A DNA stretch of 33,069 nt from a virus: the IMG/VR virus record IMGVR_UViG_3300042896_000319, positions 1 to 33,069 of that record. One strand, written 5' to 3'. Positions 16,255 to 21,365 of this stretch are shown here, one piece after another (position 1 is the first letter of the stretch; each line of letters opens with the position of its first letter). The notes under the pieces were generated by a model, which made no database searches, had not been told where the DNA came from, and saw only the letters and a list, made by a program, of their open reading frames with translations. The position numbers and the translations under genes were made by a program.

Positions 16255-16524
16255 TTACGATTTGTGATGGTCGTTCCTACTAAAGTAATATGAATTTACT
16301 CTTTTGTTTTCATTATCTAATTTCACGGCAAATTGTTTTTGCAGACCTTTGATTTCAAGTAGAGTAAGTTTATTAAGATAATCACGCCACGTGGCCTTGC
16401 TTTCACCAGTTAGTTTAATGAACTGAGTATCCGATAATTTAGCAGTAGCTTGAATAATATCATTATGTGCAGTAACTGCTGAAATATGATATGCGGCTGA
16501 GATTAGTTTAGTTGCTTGATTCAT
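16255..16524 (-). CDS. Hypothetical protein (89 aa), leftward operon
   Basis: A helical, basic protein (ISAAYHISAVTAHNDIIQAT; LTGESKATWRDYLNKLTLLE; ...RVNSYYFSRNDHHKS). The middle part could be a helix-turn-helix-like fold, but no family is recognised. Its ATG overlaps the TGA of the 53-residue membrane protein (ATGA), so the two form an operon behind the consensus promoter at 16743-16715. It ends before the tandem 11-bp repeat and the bidirectional terminator. Position behind an early-type promoter suggests an early regulatory or host-takeover role; this is inference only. Confidence 0.6.
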   Translation of the reverse strand: MNQATKLISAAYHISAVTAHNDIIQATAKLSDTQFIKLTGESKATWRDYLNKLTLLEIKGLQKQFAVKLDNENKRVNSYYFSRNDHHKS

Positions 16525-16682
16525 TTTGATTTATAAATTACATATGTGCCAGACAATATATTGATTCCACCAATGATCATTACAATTGCTTCAAATGTTC
16601 CGCCTTGGCCGGGAGTAATCCAGATAAGTGGTGACAGAAATAACATTGAACCAAGAACTACATTTTTTACAGAAGCTTGCAT
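16521..16682 (-). CDS. Small membrane protein (53 aa)
   Basis: Reads MQASVKNVVLGSMLFLSPLI... with two hydrophobic segments (VVLGSMLFLSPLIWI and AIVMIIGGINILSGTYVIY) and a basic tail YKSK. The 5' side carries ATAAATAGGA and the gene lies about 25 nt downstream of the predicted start site of a consensus sigma70 promoter. AGGA (spacing 8 nt) supports the ATG at 16682. Four-base overlap with the next gene. Could be an early membrane-acting protein (for example superinfection exclusion) or a second holin-like protein; neither can be decided. Confidence 0.7.
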   Translation of the reverse strand: MQASVKNVVLGSMLFLSPLIWITPGQGGTFEAIVMIIGGINILSGTYVIYKSK

Positions 16683-16691
16683 TTGAAATCC

Positions 16692-16698
16692 TATTTAT
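16692..16698 (-). promoter_or_regulatory. ATAAATA motif upstream of leftward gene 16682
   Basis: On the minus strand AATAAATAGGA lies 9 nt before the ATG and overlaps the Shine-Dalgarno AGGA. One of only two ATAAATA occurrences found on the minus strand; both lie directly upstream of leftward genes. Confidence 0.4.
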
Positions 16699-16714
16699 TG
16701 CTGTCTAAGAGTCT

Positions 16715-16743
16715 ATTATAGCGCATAACCTATTTAATGTCAA
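16715..16743 (-). promoter_or_regulatory. Consensus sigma70 promoter (leftward)
   Basis: Minus strand: TTGACA (16743-16738), 17-nt spacer, TATAAT (16720-16715). All twelve hexamer bases match the E. coli consensus with the ideal spacer. Predicted start near 16708. It overlaps the 3' end of the GIY-YIG-like gene and drives the membrane protein and the 89-residue gene. Typical of an early promoter read by host RNA polymerase. Confidence 0.9.
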
Positions 16744-17161
16744 GCTTTTTGATATGTGAACCGTGAACTCTGACACTTATCTGTCCATTGTAGTATTCCG
16801 ATGATTCTAGCACTTTTCTGCTGAATTGCTCTCGGGCCTCAATATATGAACATTCGCTTTTGCTCATACAGAAGAAAAGAATTTCACGGGAAAAACAATC
16901 TGTTCCAAGTCGGACAATATCGGCACTTAGTTCAACTGAGGACCCATAATAAGTTACCCAATCCGAATCCACTGATGATTTTATTTTTTTCTTTTTCTTG
17001 ATTCCATTCTTTTGGGTCACAGTTCGGTAAGTTGTCTTTGCGAACTTGGACAACTTTTTACCAATGTATTTTCTGTTATTTGTTAAATTCGTTATTAAAT
17101 AGACAAAGCCAACACATTCAGGCAGTTCTGTGATGAATGAATTTTTGTATGTCCAATTCAT
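16730..17161 (-). CDS. GIY-YIG-like (Seg-type) endonuclease (143 aa)
   Basis: The N-terminus has FVYLITNLTNNRKYIGKK (residues 19-36), the GIY...YIG element as YLI...YIG. A Lys-rich insert (IKKKKKIK) and DWVTYYGSS follow, then FSREILFFCMSKSECSYIEA, with the Arg and Glu expected of the GIY-YIG core. The C-terminal VRVHGSHIKK is typical of a phage-wide family often found free-standing. The family cuts DNA near homing sites or may act in phage DNA processing. The start overlaps the upstream stop (ATGA). Leftward, between two small unknown genes. Confidence 0.75.
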   Translation of the reverse strand: MNWTYKNSFITELPECVGFVYLITNLTNNRKYIGKKLSKFAKTTYRTVTQKNGIKKKKKIKSSVDSDWVTYYGSSVELSADIVRLGTDCFSREILFFCMSKSECSYIEAREQFSRKVLESSEYYNGQISVRVHGSHIKKLDIK

Positions 17162-17454
17162 TGAGTAAGATGTAAAAATGTTTGATAAGCAATGTAAAGT
17201 TCCATAAGACGCGGGTCAGCTTCTCTTCGTTGTTTTTCCACAACACTTGTCTTTAACCTTTTCTCCATATCCAAAAAGTCATCAAGTTTCATTGTTATTT
17301 TAATCGCAGCAGTATTTTGGCTACGGTGAATCACATCCTCTATTCGAGTATCATAATGTTCCAATTGATGCATATGTGCGTGATTTGTGGCAATTCGGAT
17401 AACAATGGGTGAAGTGGTGACATTATCATAAAGTTGGTGTAATATTTGATTCAT
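17158..17454 (-). CDS. Hypothetical protein (98 aa)
   Basis: First gene of the leftward pair. Contains SPIVIRIATNHAHMHQLEHY and a charged helical C-terminal half (AAIKITMKLDDFLDMEKRLK, ...RLMELYIAYQTFLHL). No family recognised. ATAAATAGACTTATG precedes it, with the motif 5 nt from the ATG and no Shine-Dalgarno. A weak leftward TTGTTT-N17-GATAAA promoter can be drawn that would place the transcript start at the ATG. It overlaps the following GIY-YIG-like gene by 4 nt. Confidence 0.6.
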   Translation of the reverse strand: MNQILHQLYDNVTTSPIVIRIATNHAHMHQLEHYDTRIEDVIHRSQNTAAIKITMKLDDFLDMEKRLKTSVVEKQRREADPRLMELYIAYQTFLHLTQ

Positions 17455-17459
17455 AAGTC

Positions 17460-17466
17460 TATTTAT
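17460..17466 (-). promoter_or_regulatory. ATAAATA motif 5 nt before leftward ATG 17454
   Basis: Minus strand GATAAATAGACTTATG. The gap between motif and ATG is 5 nt and no Shine-Dalgarno is present. Same geometry as at 18698 and 20405 on the plus strand. Confidence 0.45.
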
Positions 17467-17469
17467 CTA

Positions 17470-17498
17470 TTGACTTTTATTCAAAAACAAATTATAAT
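17470..17498 (+). promoter_or_regulatory. Near-consensus sigma70 promoter (rightward)
   Basis: TTGACT (17470-17475), 17-nt spacer, TATAAT (17493-17498). Eleven of twelve bases match consensus. Predicted start near 17505, exactly where the structured leader of gene 17640 begins. The -10 lies within the palindrome ATTATAAT. Confidence 0.9.
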
Positions 17499-17499
17499 G

Positions 17500-17506
17500 A
17501 TAAATA
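17500..17506 (+). promoter_or_regulatory. ATAAATA motif overlapping the 17505 start region
   Basis: GATAAATAGA directly follows the sigma70 -10 box. Here the motif coincides with the predicted start rather than replacing the -10, so dual use (early host promoter plus later motif-dependent start) is possible. Confidence 0.35.
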
Positions 17507-17639
17507 GAAATGTAAGAGTTTTTCTAATAGACTTTTACATTTTGACTCCTATGTTATAGAATCCCGTTATGTGGTAATAGCGGGATTCGCCTCATACCAC
17601 GAGAAACAGGGAGCGATTCATTAACATAGGAACAATTAA
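17507..17639 (+). ncRNA. Structured mRNA leader with pseudoknot and sequestered RBS (candidate cis-regulatory RNA)
   Basis: Three elements. (1) Hairpin 17508-17519 / 17531-17542 (12 bp, one G-U). (2) Outer stem TCCTATGTTA (17547-17556) pairs perfectly with TAACATAGGA (17622-17631), which contains the AGGA Shine-Dalgarno for ATG 17640. (3) Inside it, stem GAATCCCG (17559-17566) / CGGGATTC (17581-17588) has loop bases GTGGTA (17571-17576) complementary to TACCAC (17595-17600), an H-type pseudoknot. The leader begins at a near-consensus promoter. Opening the outer stem would free the ribosome site, as in a riboswitch, thermosensor or autoregulatory operator. No known riboswitch class was recognised. 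Confidence 0.6.
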
Positions 17640-18425
17640 ATGAACACCAAATTTGACTTAGCAGCCATTACAGGCATCCCAGCACGCGACACATCCATCT
17701 ATCAAGACTTAGGCACTCCTATTTCTGCTGAAGTGTATTCTATTTCCAATCGGAAACGGAATCAGAAAGAGAAAGAGAAACTGAATACACTTCAGCAGAG
17801 CATCACCCCTTTGGGGTCTAATGTAAGTGATTTGGCGCAAGCGCCAAGTTTTGCTGCGCAAGCTGCTTCGCAGCCGGGGGTGAAAGAAGACAGAGGAATA
17901 CCGGATACCGGATACGGAAGAAAGTTGTCCCGAAATGATTTAATTGTGGATATGAATTGTCAATTGGGCAAAATCAAATCAAGCACACGAACATCACGAA
18001 TGACAGCATATTTTTCTGTTAGAACTGATAATGATGTTAGATACAAAATCTTTCTTAGATCATCCCTTACGTCATCACTTGACGAAGTAATACGCGGAAT
18101 AAAAAAGGATAACAATTTGCCATTGCTAACTATCGCCGAAGATTACATCACTCAACAAAATCAAAATGGGGATTTGATGTTGGGTAGAATTAGATACAAA
18201 GCAACAAATGGATATAATACCGATCAACATAAAACAAATTTTAAAAATGGATTATTTGCTGCATGGCCCGGACAATCTGGATTTGAGGGCGAACTCTATC
18301 TTAATGGAGATTATTATCCATTTACTTTTGATGATGAAAATATGTCTGCCGGACAGCAACAACATTATCAACAACAATCACAATGGCTAATGGATATCAA
18401 AGAAGGTGACTGTTTTTCTGATTAA
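17640..18425 (+). CDS. Hypothetical early protein (261 aa) behind structured leader
   Basis: Residues 1-30 (MNTKFDLAAITGIPARD...) are followed by a polar linker (about 31-100) encoded by a row of inverted repeats. A globular domain occupies about 100-235 (LIVDMNCQLGKIKSSTRTSR; YKIFLRSSLTSSLDEVIRGI; GFEGELYLNGDYYPFTFDDE). A Gln-rich stretch and an acidic end (MDIKEGDCFSD) follow. No family recognised. Strong early promoter, control leader and the acidic C-terminus are compatible with a nucleic-acid-binding or regulatory protein whose level is feedback-controlled, but this is inference. ATG 17640 is supported by AGGA at 17628-17631. Confidence 0.7.
   Translation: MNTKFDLAAITGIPARDTSIYQDLGTPISAEVYSISNRKRNQKEKEKLNTLQQSITPLGSNVSDLAQAPSFAAQAASQPGVKEDRGIPDTGYGRKLSRNDLIVDMNCQLGKIKSSTRTSRMTAYFSVRTDNDVRYKIFLRSSLTSSLDEVIRGIKKDNNLPLLTIAEDYITQQNQNGDLMLGRIRYKATNGYNTDQHKTNFKNGLFAAWPGQSGFEGELYLNGDYYPFTFDDENMSAGQQQHYQQQSQWLMDIKEGDCFSD
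17724..17874. repeat. Cluster of four inverted repeats inside gene 17640
   Basis: In order: a perfect 17-bp inverted repeat (17724-17740 / 17783-17799, 42-bp spacer); ACCCC-TTT-GGGGT (17805-17817); TTGGCG-CAAG-CGCCAA (17832-17847); GCTGCG/CGCAGC (17853-17858 / 17869-17874). TTTCC-AATC-GGAAA lies inside the first loop. A near-tandem ATACCGG, ATACCGG, ATACGG follows at about 17900. The encoded linker is low-complexity, so selection may act on the nucleic acid. Could be an origin, a packaging site, a protein operator or an RNA element. Confidence 0.6.
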
Positions 18426-18437
18426 TTTAATTCACCC

Positions 18438-18474
18438 TCTTATCTTGTGTATAAATAACATACACGAGATAAGA
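18438..18474 (+). promoter_or_regulatory. 15-bp hairpin with ATAAATA in its loop, directly before ATG 18477
   Basis: 18438-18452 pairs with 18460-18474 (15 bp, one T-G), loop AAATAAC. It starts 12 nt after the 17640 gene's stop and ends 2 nt before the next ATG. No U-run follows, so it is not a normal terminator. As RNA it would occlude the weak Shine-Dalgarno region (GAGATAAG). Confidence 0.7.
18451..18457 (+). promoter_or_regulatory. TATAAATA motif (18450-18457) upstream of gene 18477
   Basis: Full T4-late-type TATAAATA spanning the top of the left arm and the loop of the 18438-18474 hairpin, 19 nt before the ATG. A transcript starting about 6 nt downstream would lack the hairpin's left arm, while a read-through transcript would contain the full hairpin. 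Confidence 0.45.
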
Positions 18475-18476
18475 AA

Positions 18477-18701
18477 ATGTCAAAACTTAATTACAACAGA
18501 CCTCAATTTAGAAAGAATCTAGACTTCACTGATTATACACCAGCCAAGCCTATCCCTCAACAGCACACAGATCATACTCTATGTGCTGTTGCCACAAGTG
18601 CGCCACATTATGGCAAGCTTGTATGTGTTACCTGCAATAAGTTCGTCAAATGGCTCACAGTAGATAACTTCAAACAATTTCCCTCTAACGAACAAAGATA
18701 A
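18477..18701 (+). CDS. Small putative zinc-binding protein (74 aa)
   Basis: HTDHTLCAVATSAPHYGKLV followed by CVTCNKFVKWL gives a possible zinc site (C in HTLC, H in PHYGK, and the CxxC pair). The 'GpHygKlvC..C.kf.kWl' pattern recurs in small phage proteins, often near replication or recombination genes, with no established function. Its stop overlaps the ATAAATA motif of the next gene. Confidence 0.65.
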   Translation: MSKLNYNRPQFRKNLDFTDYTPAKPIPQQHTDHTLCAVATSAPHYGKLVCVTCNKFVKWLTVDNFKQFPSNEQR

Positions 18702-18704
18702 ATA
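18698..18704 (+). promoter_or_regulatory. ATAAATA motif 5 nt before ATG 18710
   Basis: GATAAATACCCCTATG. The motif contains the TAA stop of gene 18477 and ends 5 nt before the ATG. No Shine-Dalgarno is present. Confidence 0.45.
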
Positions 18705-18709
18705 CCCCT

Positions 18710-19057
18710 ATGAAAACTAAAACAACTCAATCAACTCGTCATCACTGCTATGATGAAAATAATGTAAAGATTATCAAGCTTCAGTCGGGTGATATTCCAC
18801 TTGATCAATTGTCTGGACATACTCCTTGGATGAGAGGCACTGGCCCACATTCAGCACAATCACGGGAAAACATTAAAAATGCATTGAGAAACACACTTAA
18901 AGGTGTGCCCAAAACAGCAGAACAAAAAAGAAAAATGAGCATAGCTAAATTGGGCAAGCCAAAATCAGCGGAACATCGAGCAAATATGAGCGCCGCCCAT
19001 CAAAAAAGATTAGCAAGGATCCGAAATGAAAAAAGTAAAGCGTTACAGAACACCTAA
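18710..19057 (+). CDS. NUMOD3-type DNA-binding protein without nuclease domain (115 aa)
   Basis: The N-terminus (HHCYDENNVKIIKLQSGDIP...TPWMRGTGPHS) is a phage homing-nuclease-associated segment. Residues about 60-105 carry NUMOD3-like units (SRENIKNALRNTLKGVPKTA; EQKRKMSIAKLGKPKSAEHR; ANMSAAHQKRLARIR), the DNA-contacting module of GIY-YIG and HNH homing enzymes. No GIY-YIG or HNH catalytic motif is visible. It is either a remnant or a free-standing specificity or regulatory protein. The 3' end overlaps the next gene by 32 nt. The start is SD-less. Confidence 0.65.
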   Translation: MKTKTTQSTRHHCYDENNVKIIKLQSGDIPLDQLSGHTPWMRGTGPHSAQSRENIKNALRNTLKGVPKTAEQKRKMSIAKLGKPKSAEHRANMSAAHQKRLARIRNEKSKALQNT

Positions 19058-19448
19058 ACAATTTGTTGAAGATCAATACTATGTTGCGAGAATGAAGAGA
19101 AAAAGTGCTGATTGGGATGAATTCTCAAACGGCAAATATGCTATAGAGAAAACAATCACTCGTATGAATTCAAACGAAAAAAAACTAATTGCCGCTGTTA
19201 CAGAAATTCAAACTGACTTGCCTCCCCCGCAACTAAGCAAGATTTATATGTATAAGATAAAGAAATGGGAACACATTGGTTATAGATGTATGGAATGTGA
19301 TAAATCATTTTCCAATCAACTTGTAATTGAGAAACATATGACTGTATGTGAACGCATAAATAGAAGACAAGATGAAGAAAATGATTACCTTCAATATGTA
19401 ACCACGAGGATAGATGATGCCAATACAAGCAGTTATGAAAAATGGTGA
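19026..19448 (+). CDS. C2HC zinc-finger protein (140 aa)
   Basis: A basic N-terminus (MKKVKRYRTPKQFVEDQYYV) and a single finger at about residues 85-110, YRCMECDKSFSNQLVIEKHM then TVC, with spacing C-x2-C-x12-H-x3-C. The same spacing occurs at the C-termini of the GIY-YIG and HNH nucleases at 20757 and 22784. Probably DNA-binding. An ATAAATA (19356-19362) lies inside the reading frame and may be chance. The start overlaps the upstream gene by 32 nt. Confidence 0.6.
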   Translation: MKKVKRYRTPKQFVEDQYYVARMKRKSADWDEFSNGKYAIEKTITRMNSNEKKLIAAVTEIQTDLPPPQLSKIYMYKIKKWEHIGYRCMECDKSFSNQLVIEKHMTVCERINRRQDEENDYLQYVTTRIDDANTSSYEKW

Positions 19449-19569
19449 ACGATATTATAGATATGGAACATCAGGTAAACTATATAAGAACCGCGCTGAT
19501 GCAGAAAAACAAGCAGCAGCCATACACGCAGCCGGGTATAAAGAACCCAAACCACAACCAAAGAAATAA
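19414..19569 (+). CDS. Small basic protein (about 51 aa)
   Basis: A short gene reading MMPIQAVMKNGERYYRYGTS then GKLYKNRADAEKQAAAIHAA and ending GYKEPKPQPKK. The 'xxnGxryYrYG..GKlY..radAe.Qa.AI.aaGy' pattern is a common small phage protein, so the frame is real. Start at 19414 or the adjacent ATG 19417, supported by GAGGA at 19405-19409. It overlaps the zinc-finger gene by 35 nt. Function unknown. Confidence 0.7.
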   Translation: MMPIQAVMKNGERYYRYGTSGKLYKNRADAEKQAAAIHAAGYKEPKPQPKK

Positions 19570-19572
19570 ACA

Positions 19573-19833
19573 ATGCTAACAAAACAACTTAACAGCTATA
19601 AACTTGCAAAAGGATCGGATAACACAGTTTGGGTATCCATTCAACCCTTAATGTATGATATCAATCGTTCATTGGAATTGCTAATGGATATTCCCACTGA
19701 TACTCTTAAAGAAGAAGACTTGCAACACTTAGACTTTAAGATTCTTGGTATGCGTGCAATACATTCATTTCTTGGTGCATTGCTAACAGAACAACAATTA
19801 GAAGATTTAAGAGGTGAACATAATGTCCACTAA
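19573..19833 (+). CDS. Hypothetical protein (86 aa)
   Basis: A helical acidic protein (VSIQPLMYDINRSLELLMDI; EEDLQHLDFKILGMRAIHSF; LLTEQQLEDLRGEHN). No recognised family. It starts 3 nt after the preceding stop and overlaps the next gene's ATG (19823), whose Shine-Dalgarno GAGG lies inside it, so it belongs to the operon leading to the terminase genes. Confidence 0.6.
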   Translation: MLTKQLNSYKLAKGSDNTVWVSIQPLMYDINRSLELLMDIPTDTLKEEDLQHLDFKILGMRAIHSFLGALLTEQQLEDLRGEHNVH

Positions 19834-20194
19834 GAAACCAAGAGCACTTGTAGATAGACCCGATTCATCCAACATCAAGGTATTCGACAAAATGTGCGTA
19901 GAACTATCTCCTCATATGACAGAACTTGAGGTAGATCAAGTAGTGGAGTTTCAATGTCAGATTCAAGGCTCTAAATGGGATATTAATCCTTCTATTGAAG
20001 ACTCAAAGACTCAGTTACAACTTATTCTTGGTAAAGAACGCTATCAAAAAATTGTAATGCTGTGGACAATGAAAAATCAAAAACTACTCACAAGCTTTGG
20101 AACACGCAAATATCAACATAAAGTAGATAAGACAATTTGGGATGGATTAGATCCTGAAGATAATGCTGAAGATTACGAACAGATTTTTGTATAA
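19823..20194 (+). CDS. Hypothetical protein (123 aa), terminase-proximal
   Basis: Start at ATG 19823 (MSTKKPRALV) fits GAGG at 19811-19814 with 8-nt spacing; a GTG at 19814 is in frame but worse placed. Sequence: VFDKMCVELSPHMTELEVDQ, then FQCQIQGSKWDINPSIEDSK and IWDGLDPEDNAEDYEQIFV. Helical, acidic C-terminus. No family recognised. Confidence 0.6.
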   Translation: MSTKKPRALVDRPDSSNIKVFDKMCVELSPHMTELEVDQVVEFQCQIQGSKWDINPSIEDSKTQLQLILGKERYQKIVMLWTMKNQKLLTSFGTRKYQHKVDKTIWDGLDPEDNAEDYEQIFV

Positions 20195-20203
20195 GGAAAC
20201 ATT

Positions 20204-20401
20204 ATGACTATACTTGATACAGTGACAAAACAATTACGCAAGTGGTTCCCTCTAAGAACAAATGCTAATATTGATAAACAAACACAGGAAATTGCTGCTC
20301 TATATGCTGAAGCCGCAATTGAACTTGGACCCGAGCCTGTTAAAAAGCCTCGTAAACCAAGAACACCCAAAGTAAAAGAAATCAAGTTTACTTTGAAATA
20401 A
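20204..20401 (+). CDS. Small hypothetical protein with basic tail (65 aa)
   Basis: A helical N-terminus (MTILDTVTKQLRKWFPLRTN) and a Lys/Arg/Pro-rich tail (PVKKPRKPRTPKVKEIKFTLK) that could contact nucleic acid. AAGGA lies 7 nt before the ATG. It precedes the small terminase gene. No family recognised. Confidence 0.55.
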   Translation: MTILDTVTKQLRKWFPLRTNANIDKQTQEIAALYAEAAIELGPEPVKKPRKPRTPKVKEIKFTLK

Positions 20402-20404
20402 AAG

Positions 20405-20411
20405 ATAAATA
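20405..20411 (+). promoter_or_regulatory. ATAAATA motif 5 nt before ATG of small terminase
   Basis: GATAAATAGATATATG, SD-less, 5-nt gap to the ATG at 20417. It lies in the 15-nt gap between 20401 and 20417. Confidence 0.45.
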
Positions 20412-20416
20412 GATAT

Positions 20417-20764
20417 ATGACAGACGAATTGAATAACAATCAGATTAACCAACCGATCAAAAAGAAGCGAGGTGGTGTAAGAGCAAACTCCGGTCGCAAG
20501 AAAGGTTCAACTCAAAAGTTATCAGCAGCCACATTGCTCGACGCTATAGCAGCAATCGATGTACCATTTGAACAAGGCATCGCCGAAGATTATCACGCAG
20601 CAAGAATGTCAGGTGATTTAAATGTTATACAAAAATATCAGAATATGATTCTTAGTAAAGTAATTGCCGATAAACAAGCCATGGACGTTACTAGCAACGG
20701 TGAGACCATGGGTATTATTCTTAATCTATCTCCAAAGGAAACGGGCGACAATTACGATGAGTAA
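20417..20764 (+). CDS. terS: Terminase small subunit candidate
   Basis: A 115-residue protein. KKKRGGVRANSGRKKGSTQK (about 17-36) is the 'RGGxRxNSGRKxGS' basic motif at the front of many phage small terminases and related DNA-binding proteins. A helical region LSAATLLDAIAAIDVPFEQG and YHAARMSGDLNVIQKYQNMI follows. TerS recognises the packaging site and loads TerL. It sits immediately upstream of the packaging genes, with a GIY-YIG nuclease gene inserted between it and terL. The start is SD-less behind an ATAAATA motif. Confidence 0.65.
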   Translation: MTDELNNNQINQPIKKKRGGVRANSGRKKGSTQKLSAATLLDAIAAIDVPFEQGIAEDYHAARMSGDLNVIQKYQNMILSKVIADKQAMDVTSNGETMGIILNLSPKETGDNYDE

Positions 20765-21365
20765 TTCATATGTTTATAAATGGACCCATCTACCTACAAT
20801 GAAATGGTACGTTGGATCACGAACAGCCAAAGCCGCGCATATTAATGATGGATATATCTGTTCTAGTAAATTTGTTAAACCCTTGATAATCGCTAACCCA
20901 GAAGAATGGAAGAGAGAAATCATTGATACAGGTAGCAAAGAAGATATGCTGAACCTAGAAAGTGATATTCTTCAATTGTTTAATGCTGCTAAAGACCCTC
21001 GCTCATTCAATAAAAGTAATGCTGATGGTAAATTTTATGAACCCGCAACATATGGAATGCTTGGTAAAACACATTCAGATGAAACAAAGAAACGAATGAG
21101 CCTTAAGGCAATTGCTTATTGTAATGATCCTTTAGTAAAATCACATAGAAGTATCACTCGCTCAGGTGCCAATAACCCAAGTTATGGTAAACCAGGAACA
21201 ATGCTAGGTCAAAAGCATACACCTGAAGCATTACAAAAGATGATCGATTATCGAACCGGTAAGATATATGGGCCAAGAGTAAAGTCTGCTTGTATACACT
21301 GTGGTTTCTTATGCGCTCCAAATATAATGGCACGATATCACGGAGACAAGTGTGGCAAACGTTAA
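20757..21365 (+). CDS. GIY-YIG homing endonuclease (202 aa)
   Basis: Start ATG 20757 overlaps the terS stop. YVYKWTHLPTMKWYVGSRTA (residues 5-24) is the GIY...YIG core with Arg in GSRT, and NLESDIL supplies the Glu. NUMOD3-like segments follow (MLGKTHSDETKKRMSLKAIA; GQKHTPEALQKMIDYRTG). The C-terminus is a finger, CIHCGFLCAPNIMARYHGDK then C, spacing C-x2-C-x12-H-x3-C. The gene lies exactly between terS and terL and overlaps the terL start by 14 nt, as expected of a free-standing homing gene inserted next to a conserved target. Confidence 0.85.
   Translation: MSNSYVYKWTHLPTMKWYVGSRTAKAAHINDGYICSSKFVKPLIIANPEEWKREIIDTGSKEDMLNLESDILQLFNAAKDPRSFNKSNADGKFYEPATYGMLGKTHSDETKKRMSLKAIAYCNDPLVKSHRSITRSGANNPSYGKPGTMLGQKHTPEALQKMIDYRTGKIYGPRVKSACIHCGFLCAPNIMARYHGDKCGKR

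Noticed and set aside
17547-17631. Pistol, hammerhead or twister self-cleaving ribozyme
   Set aside because: The pseudoknot topology recalls pistol, but the conserved core bases and the third stem are missing; hammerhead CTGATGA and GAAA elements are absent at the required places.
20664-20756. Upstream start of the GIY-YIG gene within terS
   Set aside because: The extra 31 residues are an off-frame reading of terS; the nuclease core begins right after ATG 20757.
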